A stretch of 64,000 nt of DNA from Arthrobacter sp. 35W (GTDB lineage Bacteria; Actinomycetota; Actinomycetes; Actinomycetales; Micrococcaceae), in assembly GCF_000482545.1 (NCBI RefSeq), contig NZ_KI519455.1:1363247-1427246 (forward strand), given 5' to 3'. How positions within the stretch are numbered: position 1 is the stretch's first letter; each line of letters starts with the position of its first letter. A program made the translations under genes and the position numbers. Under the pieces are notes generated by a model, which saw only the letters and a program-made list of their open reading frames with translations, ran no database searches and was not told the origin of the DNA. Of the stretch, positions 36,401 to 48,200 are shown in pieces.

Positions 36401-37825
36401 CTAGGCGTGCACCTCGGCGTCGACGGGCTTGGGGATCAGCATCGAGGCGGCCAGCGCCAGCGCCGTCACCACGAGGGACACGACCACGGTGGCCAGGTAG
36501 GAACCCGTGCCGCCCATGGACCCGGCGGCCACGAGCACGGCCGGCAGCACCAGGAAGCTCAGCCCGGCGCCCAGGTTGAAGGCGCCGGCGTTCATGCCCG
36601 GCAGGAAGCCCGGGTTGCCCTTGGGGGAGAGGACGACGCCGAGGCCGTTGAGCATGATGTTCACGGTGCCGGCGTACATGATGCCCAGCAGCACGGTGCC
36701 GGTGATCATCAGCGGCAGGCTGTGCAGGCCGAAGAAGCCGATGATGGCTAGGGCCACCAGCGAGCCCACCAGTCCGATGCGCAGCACCTTGGTGTAGCCC
36801 AGCGTGGGGGCGAGGCGGCCGCTCAGCGGGCCGATGACCCAGCCCAGCAGGGCGTAGGGGGTGAGGATCAGCAGGGACATCTCCGTGGCGCCGATGCCGA
36901 AGCCCGGGTCGGCGGCCTGGACGAAGGCGGGAACGATGCCATTGATGACGGCGAAGATGCCCGTCATGGTCAGCGTGGTGGTCAGCAGCGGGGCCCAGGT
37001 GGCGCGCTGGCGCAGGTGCACCGTCTCCACCATGGGGTGCTTGGAGCGCTTTTCCGTGTTCCAGAACAGGGCGAACGCGATGACGGCGACGGCGGCCAGC
37101 CCCAGGGACCAGGCCAGCGTCTCGCCGGAGAAGCCGCCCAGCAGGCCGGAGGCCTGGTTGAGCGCAATCAGCAGGGCGCCGACGGCGATGACGATGAAGA
37201 ACACGCCCGCCCAGTCCATCTTGGTGCCCGCGCCGGGCTTGCTCTCGGTGGCCAGCCAGATGATCAGTGCGGTGGCGACGACGGCCAGGGCCACCATCAG
37301 CCAGAAGATGCTGCGGAAGCCGTAGTGCTCGGCGAAGTAGCCGCCCACGAAGGAGTCGACGCCGGCGATGCCGCCATTGACAGCGGTGATGAGGCCCATC
37401 AGCACGCCGTACTTCTTCGGCTCGCTCACGGCGGAGCGGAGCATGATCAGGCACAGCGGCACGGTGGGGCCGCTGACGCCCTGGATGATGCGGCCCACGA
37501 AAAGCCAGGTGACATCCGGTGCCAGCGCGGAGATGACCGAACCAACGGCCATCATCACCATCATGGCGATGAGGATCTTCTTGCGGCCCACAATGTCGCT
37601 CAGGCGCGGCAGGAACAGCGAGAACAGTGCTGCGGCCGTGAAGAAGGAGGTCTGGGAGAGGCCGATGACGGCCTGGTTGGTGTTCAGTTCCTCACCCATG
37701 GTGACCAGGGCGGGGCTGAGCATGGAGGCGTTGAGCTGGAACGCCACGCAGGCGGCCAGCAGGGCGGTCATGAGGGCCGCGATGTTGGCCGTTCCGGTCT
37801 TGGTGCCGGTTGCAGACGCGCTCAC
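36401..37825 (-). CDS. uriT: MFS transporter, probable uridine/nucleoside importer
   Basis: Inner-membrane major-facilitator protein of 474 residues with about 12-14 hydrophobic segments. PRLSDIVGRKKILIAM is the loop 2-3 signature of the family and VGRIIQGVSGPTVPL lies in helix 4. Sequence alone does not give the substrate; the position between a nucleoside hydrolase and a ribokinase makes uridine or ribonucleoside uptake likely, as for UriT of Corynebacterium. GTG 37825 overlaps the hydrolase stop as GTGA. Confidence 0.85.
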   Translation of the reverse strand: MSASATGTKTGTANIAALMTALLAACVAFQLNASMLSPALVTMGEELNTNQAVIGLSQTSFFTAAALFSLFLPRLSDIVGRKKILIAMMVMMAVGSVISALAPDVTWLFVGRIIQGVSGPTVPLCLIMLRSAVSEPKKYGVLMGLITAVNGGIAGVDSFVGGYFAEHYGFRSIFWLMVALAVVATALIIWLATESKPGAGTKMDWAGVFFIVIAVGALLIALNQASGLLGGFSGETLAWSLGLAAVAVIAFALFWNTEKRSKHPMVETVHLRQRATWAPLLTTTLTMTGIFAVINGIVPAFVQAADPGFGIGATEMSLLILTPYALLGWVIGPLSGRLAPTLGYTKVLRIGLVGSLVALAIIGFFGLHSLPLMITGTVLLGIMYAGTVNIMLNGLGVVLSPKGNPGFLPGMNAGAFNLGAGLSFLVLPAVLVAAGSMGGTGSYLATVVVSLVVTALALAASMLIPKPVDAEVHA

Positions 37826-38787
37826 AGCTCGACCTCGCCGATGTTGACGAGGGCGTCGGTGACCAGGTTCCAGAACTTGGCGTGGTCCAGGTCCACGGCC
37901 ACGGAGGTCTTGCAGTCGGCGGGGGCCGGGGCGCGGAAATCGGCCACCGTCATGCCCAGCGTCAGCGTGCCGGTGAGCTCAATGTCCACGGGCACCTTGC
38001 GGGTGGTCATCACGGTGGGGTCGATGACGTAGGCGACGGCGCAGGGATCGTGCACCGGCGGGTAGTCGAAGCCCTGGGCATCCTTGTACGTCTTGGTGAA
38101 GAACTCCATCAGCTCCATCACGAACTTGGCCGGCTTGGTGCCGACGGCCTCGATCTGGGCCACCACCTCGGGGGTGGCCAGCGCCTGGTGGGTCAGATCC
38201 AGACCGACCATGACCACGGGCCAGCCCGCGTTGAACACGATGTGGGCGGCCTCGGGGTCGATGATGATGTTGAACTCCGCGACGGCGCTCCAGTTGCCCA
38301 CGTGGTAGCCGCCGCCCATCAGGACAACTTCCTTCACGCGCTCCACGATGCGCGGTTCCTTGCGTGCAGCCATGGCGATGTTGGTCAAACCGGCGGTCGG
38401 GACCAGCGTGACGGTGCCCGGTTCGTGGGCCATGATCGTCTCAATGATGAGGTCGACGGCGTGGCGCGGATCCAGCTCGATGGTGGACTTTGGCTGGGCG
38501 GGGCCGTCCATGCCGGTTTCGCCGTGGATGTCCGGCGCCGTTTCGATGGCGCGCACCAGCGGGCGGTCGCAGCCTGCGGCGAACGGAACGCCGGTGATGC
38601 CGGCGATGGTGCCAACGGACAGGGCGTTGCGGGTGACCTTTTCCAGCGTCTGGTTGCCGACGACGGTGGTCACGGCAAGCAGGTCGATGTTCGGGTTTCC
38701 GTGCGCCAGCAGCAGTGCGACAGCGTCATCGTGGCCGGGGTCGCAGTCGAGAATGATCTTGCGGACCGTTGAAGAGGGGGCAGTCAT
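37822..38787 (-). CDS. uriH: Ribonucleoside (uridine-preferring) hydrolase
   Basis: Cytosolic enzyme of 321 residues splitting nucleosides into free base and ribose. The calcium-binding signature DCDPGHDDAVALLLA is at the N-terminus, and VLMGGGYHVGNWSAVAEFNIIIDPEAA and VHDPCAVAYVIDP carry further active-site residues of the inosine-uridine hydrolase family. ATG 38787 lies 6 bases after GGAG; the in-frame GTG at 38799 has no ribosome site. It is the first gene of the operon, 96 bases from two LacI-type operators. Confidence 0.92.
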   Translation of the reverse strand: MTAPSSTVRKIILDCDPGHDDAVALLLAHGNPNIDLLAVTTVVGNQTLEKVTRNALSVGTIAGITGVPFAAGCDRPLVRAIETAPDIHGETGMDGPAQPKSTIELDPRHAVDLIIETIMAHEPGTVTLVPTAGLTNIAMAARKEPRIVERVKEVVLMGGGYHVGNWSAVAEFNIIIDPEAAHIVFNAGWPVVMVGLDLTHQALATPEVVAQIEAVGTKPAKFVMELMEFFTKTYKDAQGFDYPPVHDPCAVAYVIDPTVMTTRKVPVDIELTGTLTLGMTVADFRAPAPADCKTSVAVDLDHAKFWNLVTDALVNIGEVEL

Positions 38788-38881
38788 GGTGTTCTCCACG
38801 TCTTTGGGGGCTTTTCATTGGACCTCGCACAGGGGCGGCGCGGGGTCTTCTATTGGCAGTGTGGCATCCATTTCCATGCCG

Positions 38882-38920
38882 CGTCAAGCGCTTGACGTGA
38901 TTTACGTCAAGCGTTTGATG
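38882..38920. promoter_or_regulatory. Two tandem LacI-type operators (UriR boxes)
   Basis: CGTCAAGCGCTTGACG (38882-38897) is a perfect 16-base palindrome with the central CG of LacI operators; CGTCAAGCGTTTGATG (38905-38920) is a close variant 23 bases further. They lie between the divergent uriH and lacI-type genes, 44 bases before the regulator ATG. Confidence 0.85.
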
Positions 38921-38963
38921 TTCAGGTGGGGGCGCGGGGCGGCAATCCGGCTACGATCGATGC

Positions 38964-40106
38964 ATGGGGTCCACAGAATCATCAGCGCACCGCGCGGTGC
39001 ATGCCGCGCACGACGGCGCGCCCGGCAATGTCCCCGGGACTGTCACGGCCGGCTCCGGTGCCGACGGCCCCTCGGGGGCATCCGACGGCGGCGGAGGGGC
39101 ACCGCTGGCCGGGCAGCGCATCACGGCAGCCATGGTGGCCGCCCGGGCCGGAGTCTCCACAGCCACCGTCTCCCTGGTGGCCAACGCCAAGACCGAGGGC
39201 CGGGTCTCGGCGGAAAATATTGCGAAGGTCACCCGGGCCATCGATGAACTCGGCTACGTGGTGGACGGCATCGGCAGCTCCCTGGCCCGGGGCGGCTCCA
39301 ATCTGGTGATCCTTGCGGCCCCGGACATCGCCAACCCCTTCTTCGCCAAGGTCATCGGCGGCGTCCGCGCCGCACTCGGAACCGACTACCAGCTCCTGCT
39401 GGCCGTCAGCGACCCGGGCATGCTCCCAGTCCCGGCGGAGGTCCGCCAGCTGCTGTCGCTGCGCCCCGCCGGGCTGCTGGTGGACGCCCCCAATGCCGCC
39501 TTCCTGGACCAGCTGAACAGCACGGCCCCCGTGGTGCTGATGGATGCGCCGGGCGTGGAGGGCTACGCGCCCTCGGTGAACCTCGACGTCGGGCACGGCG
39601 CCCGCGAGCTGGCCCAGCATCTGGCCGCCCTGGGCCACCGCACCGTGGCGTATCTGGACAGCACCGGCGGTTCCGCTACCTTCCGGGTGCGCCGGGAGGC
39701 CTTCCTGGCCCGGGCCGCTGAGAGCGGCATGACGGTGGCCGCGGTCGCCAACACTCCCATCGACGTCGGCGCCGCGGCGGCAGCCTTTGCCGCCGCCTGG
39801 CCGCGCTGGCAGCGCGAGGGCGTCACCGCCGTCGTCTGCTGCACCGACACCCACGCCTATGGTGTGCTGCAGGAGGCCCGCGCCGCCGGAGTGGCGATTC
39901 CGCGGGAGCTGGCCGTGACGGGCTTTGACGATCTGCCCTACTCGGCCACCAGCAACCCGTCCCTGACCAGCGTCCATCTGCCGGCCACCATGCTGGGGCG
40001 GCGGGCCGGCGAGCAGCTGAAGTCCCTGATGCAGGGGCGGCCGCTGGCGGCGCCGCAGCTCACGCTGGCCGGGCGGCTGATCCAGCGCGCCTCGACCATC
40101 GGTTGA
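38964..40106 (+). CDS. uriR: LacI-family regulator of the uridine/ribose operon
   Basis: Repressor of 380 residues. The helix-turn-helix is ITAAMVAARAGVSTATVSLVANAK and the hinge helix lies near ARGGSN. The ligand-binding domain shows the usual LVILAAPDIANPFFAKVIGGV and FDDLPYSATSNPSLTSVHLP. About 50 Gly/Ala/Ser-rich residues precede the DNA-binding domain, an unusual extension; no better internal ATG is present, although GTG at later positions is possible. Divergence from the uri operon and the tandem palindromes support local control, with ribose or uridine as the likely inducer. Confidence 0.87.
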   Translation: MGSTESSAHRAVHAAHDGAPGNVPGTVTAGSGADGPSGASDGGGGAPLAGQRITAAMVAARAGVSTATVSLVANAKTEGRVSAENIAKVTRAIDELGYVVDGIGSSLARGGSNLVILAAPDIANPFFAKVIGGVRAALGTDYQLLLAVSDPGMLPVPAEVRQLLSLRPAGLLVDAPNAAFLDQLNSTAPVVLMDAPGVEGYAPSVNLDVGHGARELAQHLAALGHRTVAYLDSTGGSATFRVRREAFLARAAESGMTVAAVANTPIDVGAAAAAFAAAWPRWQREGVTAVVCCTDTHAYGVLQEARAAGVAIPRELAVTGFDDLPYSATSNPSLTSVHLPATMLGRRAGEQLKSLMQGRPLAAPQLTLAGRLIQRASTIG

Positions 40107-40183
40107 CACCGCGCAAAGCGCTCACACCCCGGTGCACAGCCTCTCTCACATCCGGCTCGGAGCGGACATCCAGCTAAAGCCAC

Positions 40184-40189
40184 TAAACT
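40184..40189 (+). promoter_or_regulatory. -10 element of a probable leaderless lysS promoter
   Basis: TAAACT ends 8 bases before the GTG start of lysS and no ribosome site lies between, the geometry of leaderless transcripts common in Actinobacteria. Confidence 0.5.
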
Positions 40190-40197
40190 TGGAAACC

Positions 40198-41697
40198 GTG
40201 AGTGCTGAAAATACCCCAATCCCTGAAGCAAGCGACGTCTCCGAGCAGATGCACATCCGCATGGAGAAGCGTGCCAAGCTGCTCCAGCAAGGCGGCCAGG
40301 CCTATCCCGTGGGCGTGGCCCGCACCCACACCCTCGAGGAGATCCGGGCCAAATATGGCCATCTGGATCCCGATGAGGCGACCGGCGAGATTGCCGGCAT
40401 CACCGGGCGCGTGGTGTTTGTCCGCAACACCGGCAAGCTCTGCTTCGCCACGCTGCAGTCCGGCGACGGTGAGCGCCTGCAGGTAATGCTCTCCCTGGCC
40501 AACGTTGGCGAGGAATCCCTGGCGGACTGGAAGTCCCTGGTGGATCTGGGCGACCACGTCTTTGTGCATGGTGAAATCATCAGCTCCAAGCGCGGCGAGC
40601 TGTCCGTCATGGCCGACAGCTGGGCCATGGCCTCCAAGGCCCTGCGCCCGCTGCCTGTGCTGCACGCGGAGCTCTCCGAGGAGATGCGCGTCCGCCAGCG
40701 CTACGTGGACCTGATCGTGCGCGAAAACGCCCGCAAGCAGGTCAAGACCCGCTCGGCCATCGTCAAGGCCATCCGCGACACCCTGCACGGCGAGGATTAC
40801 ATCGAACTGGAGACGCCCATCCTCCAGCTGGTGCACGGCGGCGCCGCGGCCCGCCCGTTCCACACCCACATGAATGCCTTTGACCAGCCGATGACGCTGC
40901 GCATTGCCATTGAGCTGTACCTCAAGCGCGCCGTTGTGGGTGGCATGGACAAGGTATTTGAGGTGGGGCGCATTTTCCGCAATGAAGGTGTCGACTCCAC
41001 GCACAGCCCCGAATTCACCATGCTTGAGGCATATGAAGCCTATGGCGACCAATTCACCATGGCGAAGACCATGCAGCGCATTATTCTGGCCGCCGCCGAT
41101 GCCGCCGGATCGCGCACCATTGAAACTCCGCGCGGCGTCATTAATCTCGACGGCGAGTGGCCGTGGCTTCCCGTATACAAGGGATTGTCCGACGGCGTCG
41201 GCATGGAAATCACACCCGACACCAGCGCCGAAGAATTGCGGGCCATTGCCGCCAAGCATGAAGTAAAGATCGATCCGGCCTGGGATGCTGAAAAGCTGGT
41301 GGTCGAGCTCTTTGGTGAGATTGTTGAGCCCACCATTATCCAGCCGACATTTGTCTGCGATTACCCGCCGTCGGCCCAGCCGCTGGCCCGCCAGCACCGG
41401 AATGACTCCCGCTTGATTGAAGCCTGGGATTTGATCATTGACGGCAAGGAAACCGGCACGGCATTCTCCGAGCTGGTGGACCCGGTGGTCCAGCGTGAGC
41501 GCCTGACCCGCCAGTCGCTGGCGGCGGCGGCCGGCGACCACGAGGCCATGCAGCTCGACGAGGACTTCCTGCGGGCCCTGGAATACGGCGCCCCGCCCAT
41601 GGGTGGTCTGGGTCTGGGCGTTGACCGCCTGGTCATGCTGTTCACGGGCGTGGGAATTCGTGAAGCCATTCTCTTCCCGCTGATGAAACCCGAGTAG
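40198..41697 (+). CDS. lysS: Lysyl-tRNA synthetase (class II)
   Basis: Cytosolic class II synthetase of 499 residues. The N-terminal OB-fold anticodon-binding domain spans about residues 55-165. The catalytic domain has motif 1 around VRENARKQVKTRSAIVKAIRD, motif 2 around EVGRIFRNEGVDSTHSPEFTMLEAYEAYGD (in part) and motif 3 in GAPPMGGLGLGVDRLVMLFTG. The active-site segment reads LVHGGAAARPFHTHMNAFD rather than the commoner IPGGAxARPFxTHHNALD. The middle of the gene (about 40,880-41,470) uses more A/T-ending codons than its ends. Position before a small membrane protein, lsr2 and clpC is conserved in Actinobacteria. Confidence 0.94.
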   Translation: MSAENTPIPEASDVSEQMHIRMEKRAKLLQQGGQAYPVGVARTHTLEEIRAKYGHLDPDEATGEIAGITGRVVFVRNTGKLCFATLQSGDGERLQVMLSLANVGEESLADWKSLVDLGDHVFVHGEIISSKRGELSVMADSWAMASKALRPLPVLHAELSEEMRVRQRYVDLIVRENARKQVKTRSAIVKAIRDTLHGEDYIELETPILQLVHGGAAARPFHTHMNAFDQPMTLRIAIELYLKRAVVGGMDKVFEVGRIFRNEGVDSTHSPEFTMLEAYEAYGDQFTMAKTMQRIILAAADAAGSRTIETPRGVINLDGEWPWLPVYKGLSDGVGMEITPDTSAEELRAIAAKHEVKIDPAWDAEKLVVELFGEIVEPTIIQPTFVCDYPPSAQPLARQHRNDSRLIEAWDLIIDGKETGTAFSELVDPVVQRERLTRQSLAAAAGDHEAMQLDEDFLRALEYGAPPMGGLGLGVDRLVMLFTGVGIREAILFPLMKPE

Positions 41698-41710
41698 AAG
41701 GGGCAACGTT

Positions 41711-41854
41711 GTGGAATACCTTGCCGTAATTATCCCGTCGCTGGGTGTTGGTGCGCTTTTCTACTTTGCTATGAAGGCGATCTTCAATGCCGACAGGTCC
41801 GAGCGTGATGCTCTGGCCCGCGCCGAACAGGAGCATGTGGACAACGGCGAATAG
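41711..41854 (+). CDS. Small single-pass membrane protein (47 aa)
   Basis: A 47-residue open frame beginning MEYLAVIIPSLGVGALFYFA. One N-terminal transmembrane helix is followed by a charged tail (NADRSERDALARAEQEHVDN). An AGAAGGGG ribosome site lies 7 bases before the GTG. It starts 13 bases after lysS, so it is probably co-transcribed. Comparable tiny genes occur between lysS and lsr2 in related genomes (general knowledge). No function is known. Confidence 0.72.
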   Translation: MEYLAVIIPSLGVGALFYFAMKAIFNADRSERDALARAEQEHVDNGE

Positions 41855-41886
41855 CTTTTCGCTATTCACTGGCGCTATTGCCGCTG

Positions 41887-41915
41887 TTGACGCTAAGCAC
41901 CTGCTACTTCATACT
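41887..41915 (+). promoter_or_regulatory. Sigma-70-type promoter of lsr2
   Basis: TTGACG (41887-41892) and CATACT (41910-41915) with a 17-base spacer, about 55 bases upstream of the lsr2 ATG. The surrounding stretch is AT-rich compared with the rest of the window. Confidence 0.65.
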
Positions 41916-41969
41916 TGAACTGAAATTTATCCCAATTTCATATCCGAGTGTGAGGAATAGGAACCGTCC

Positions 41970-42299
41970 ATGGCACAAAAAGTCGAGATCACGCTTGTTG
42001 ATGACCTAGATGGCAACAGCGCAGATGAAACTGTGCGCTTTGCCTTGGATGGAGTCAATTACGAGATTGACCTGTCCGACGCCAATGCCGCTGCATTGCG
42101 CGGCACTTTGGAGCACTTCATTGCCAAGGGCCGCCGCGTTGCAGGACGTCCGGTCCGTGCGCCCAAGGCCGCTGCCCCGGCCCGCAGCAATGAAGTCGGT
42201 TTGATCCGCGCGTGGGCCAAGAGCAACGGCTACCCGGTCCGCGACCGAGGCCGCATCCAGGCCGAAATCCGTGAGGCGTACTACGCCGCGCAGGGCTAG
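41970..42299 (+). CDS. lsr2: Lsr2 nucleoid-associated protein
   Basis: Small DNA-bridging protein of 109 residues that coats AT-rich and foreign DNA and silences it, the actinobacterial counterpart of H-NS. The N-terminal oligomerisation domain contains VEITLVDDLDG and TVRFALDGVNYEIDLSDANA. A basic linker rich in Pro and Ala precedes the C-terminal DNA-binding domain with the minor-groove RGR motif in VRDRGRIQAEIREAY. An AGGAA site lies 6 bases before the ATG. It has its own promoter and a strong terminator. Confidence 0.97.
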   Translation: MAQKVEITLVDDLDGNSADETVRFALDGVNYEIDLSDANAAALRGTLEHFIAKGRRVAGRPVRAPKAAAPARSNEVGLIRAWAKSNGYPVRDRGRIQAEIREAYYAAQG

Positions 42300-42326
42300 G
42301 ACCTTTCGGGTCCACCACGGCTGAAC

Positions 42327-42366
42327 AACGCAGAATGCCGGCCCCACGGGGCCGGCATTCTGCGTT
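42327..42366 (+). terminator. 18-bp hairpin terminator after lsr2
   Basis: AACGCAGAATGCCGGCCC pairs perfectly with its complement across the loop CACG; the right arm ends in TTT. It isolates lsr2 from clpC. Confidence 0.85.
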
Positions 42367-42508
42367 TGCGGGCCCATCCCATGGACGCTCATGGACCCGC
42401 CGGCGGGTGCTCCGCAAGAGGTTCGTATTTCCCCTGTGGCGAACACGCCCCCACACGGGACTTGTTCTGCGTAGCATCAAGGTACGCAGTAGCTAGGAGT
42501 GTGGCGAA

Positions 42509-44998
<2,490 letters not shown>

Positions 44999-45018
44999 AC
45001 CTACTGCACCACCGCATT

Positions 45019-45048
45019 CGGCGGCCTCCCTTCGGTGGGAGGCCGCCG
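45019..45048 (+). terminator. 12-bp hairpin terminator after clpC
   Basis: CGGCGGCCTCCC pairs with GGGAGGCCGCCG across a TTCGGT loop, 20 bases after the clpC stop; it marks the boundary between core genes and the galactan locus. Confidence 0.75.
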
Positions 45049-45147
45049 TTGGCGTTTAACGCCCTGCGGGAGCATCCGGTGCACTCGTTGGACTGTGGCG
45101 TGCGCCACAGAAAGAAATGTGTTGCCTGGCTCTGGACGTCACGGTAT

Positions 45148-45179
45148 GTTTACGTAAACTTAACCGTGTTCACGCAAAC
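45148..45179. promoter_or_regulatory. Two tandem LacI-type operators before the galactan locus
   Basis: GTTTACGTAAAC (45148-45159) is a perfect palindrome with a central CG; GTTCACGCAAAC (45168-45179) is a variant 20 bases downstream. The second overlaps a possible -35 (TTCACG), with GATACT as -10 at 45192-45197 just before the start codon. No LacI-family gene lies next to it in the window. Confidence 0.75.
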
Positions 45180-45202
45180 ATGAGCCGATTGGATACTTGA
45201 CA

Positions 45203-48200
45203 ATGTTGTCGACCTCGACTGCACCATCGCGGCACCGCTTTGCCGCGTTGTTGGCCACAGGCGCCATAGCCTTAACGTCTTTACAGCTTGTTCCCACCGC
45301 CGCCATGGCCGCGGAAAACCCCACCGTGTTGACCCCCAACCCCGCGCAGGCCGGCCCGGCCTTCAAAGGCTGGGGCACCAGCCTGGTCTGGATGGCCAAC
45401 GCCACGGGCAACTACCCGGCCGCCATCCGCAATGACCTGATTGACAAGGTCTTTGGCGACGACGGCCTGAACCTCAACATCGCCCGCTACAACATCGGCG
45501 GCGGCAACGCCAGCAACATCCCCGACTACCTCCGCCCGGGTGGAGCCGTCCAGGGCTGGTGGAATCCCAACGCAAACCTGAGCGACGGCTCAGGTCCCAT
45601 CACCTCCAGCTACGCGGACCGCAACCGGTACCTCGCAGCGTGGACCGGCGACAACGCCTCGGACTACAACTTCAATGCCGACGCCTCGCAGCGCGCATGG
45701 GTTTCTGCCATCAAGGACAAGGTGACCACCTGGGAGGCCTTCAGCAACTCGCCGCCCTACTTCATGACGGAGAGCGGCTACGTCAGCGGCGGGCAGGACC
45801 CCAACGCCGACCAGATCAAGCCCGGCGCCATTGGCAAGTTCACCAAGTACCTCAAGACGGCCGCACAGCAGGTGGAGCAGTCCGCCGGAATCAAGTTCGA
45901 CACCATCAACCCGCTCAACGAGCCCAACACCAACTACTGGAAGACCACCTTCGGCGGCAACGGCCTGCCCAACGGCGGCGGCCAGGAAGGCGCCCACGCG
46001 GGCCCCGGCCTCCAGTCGCAGGTGCTGACGGCCATGGCCGCCGAGCTCGCCAAGCCGGGAACCACCACCACAGCCAAGGTGTCAGGTCCCGATGAGACGT
46101 CTCCCACCGGCTTCATTACCGACTGGAACGGGTGGACGGCGCAAACCAAGCAGGCCGTCAGCCAGCTCAACGTCCACACCTACTCCACCGGCGACCGCCT
46201 CGGCGTCCGGGACATCGCCAAGGCAGCCGACAAGCCGCTGTCCATGAGCGAGGTCGAGGGCAACTGGGGCGGCGACTCCTGGAACCCCACCAGCATCGAT
46301 AACGGCCTGGGCATGGCATCGCGCATCACCGATGACCTGCGCGAGCTCGACCCGGAGTCCTGGGTCTTGTGGCAGCCCGTTGAAGACCTCTACAACATGC
46401 AGCTCGGCGAGAAGAAAAACTGGGGCTCCGTCTTCATCGACTTCGATTGCAACGCCGACGGCAAGTCCGCCCGGCGGATCGCCGCCGGAGAGGCGGACCC
46501 GACATGCCGCACCACTGTGAACTCGAAGTACAACACCATCCGCAATTTCACCCACTACATTGCCCCCGGCGACCGCATCATCCCCACCAGCGACGGGAAG
46601 ACCACCTCGGCGCTGAAGCAGGACGGTTCGGGGCTGACCATGGTGCACACCAACGATTCCGATCAGGCACACACCGTCAAGCTGGACCTGTCCCGATTTG
46701 CCACCATTGCACCGGGTGCCACGGTTACTCCTATCACCACCACCGAGTCCCCCGCGGGCAGCCCGACGGCCAACGCCCTGGTCTCCGGCACGCCCGTCGC
46801 GATCGACGCCGGCAGCCGATCGGCCACGCTGACCGTCCCCGCGAAGTCCGTCACCACCTTCGTCATCACCGGCGCCACCGGTGTTGCCGCCGCGGCTCCG
46901 GCAGTGCTGGATGGCCAGTCCTACAGCTTCGTCGGGGTCCAGAGCGGACGGGCCGTGACGGCCTCCACCGGCTCGCCGGCAACGGTGCTGGGCGATTCCG
47001 TCGCCGGGGCCAACCAGGTGTGGAAGGCCACCCGGATTGTCGATGAAGAGGGCACCACGCGCGACCGTTTCGCCCTGCGGCTCGCCGACGGCCGCACCCT
47101 GGCCGCCGACGCCAACGGAACGACGCTGCGGACGCTCACCGATGCGCAGGCCCTCGCGGACACCTCGGCCCAGTGGATGGTCAGCACCACCGATGGAACC
47201 TCCTTCAGCCTGCTCAATGCGGGCCGCGGACAGGTCCTGGACGTCTCCAACCAGTCAACGGCCAACGGATCCTGGATTGGCCTGTGGACCTCCAATGGCG
47301 GCGCCAACCAGGCGTTCACCCTGCGCAATGCCAGTGAAGGCACCGGTTACAACAGCTTCCGTCCCGGCCAGGATTGGCGCGACAACAACGGCAATCTGAT
47401 CCAGGCCCACGGCGGCCAGGTGGTCACCTCCAAGGACGCTGCCGGCCGCACCATCTACTACCTGTACGGCGAGGACCGCACCAACGGCTACCACTCGTCC
47501 CCGGGCGTGCACGCCTACAGCTCCTACGACCTCTACAACTGGAAGGATGAGGGCGTGGCGCTGAAGGCCATGACCTCCCAGGCCCAGTTCACCACCGATC
47601 CCTACTTCCAGACGCTCTATGCCGGGTACACCACCGAGCAGAAGAACGCCGTCTACCGCGACCTGGGAACCGTGCCGTCCGGCGACAAGCTGCCGCCGAT
47701 CCTTGAGCGGCCCAAGGTCATCTACAACGCCGCCACCCACAAGTGGGTCATGTGGGTCCATGCCGACGGTCCAACCGATCAGTACAACGTGCAGTACGCC
47801 AAGGCCAACGCCGGCGTCGCCATCTCCGACACGCCCTTCGGCCCGTTCAAGTACATCGACAGCTACCGCCTGAACAAGGCGGCAGCGGGAGACCCCACCA
47901 ACAAGGCGCCGAACAACCCGGGCATGGCCCGCGACATGAATCTCTTCGTGGATGACGATGGCACCGGCTACATCATCTACTCCAGCGAAGAGAACAAGAC
48001 GATGTTCATTTCGAAGCTCAACGCCGACTACACCAACCTTTCCGCCTCGCCGGACACGGCAGTGGAGGGCGTCGACTTCCGGCGTGCGTTTGTCAACGAT
48101 TCCCGCGAAGCACCGGCCATTTTCAAGTACCAGGGCCGTTACTTCATCATTTCCTCGGGGACCAGTGGTTGGTCGCCGAACCCGTCCAGATTTGGCACGG

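Noticed and set aside
42421-42444. GTTCG-N14-CGAAC upstream of clpC as a ClgR operator
   Set aside because: The half-site spacing is longer than the ClgR pattern I know; too weak to list.
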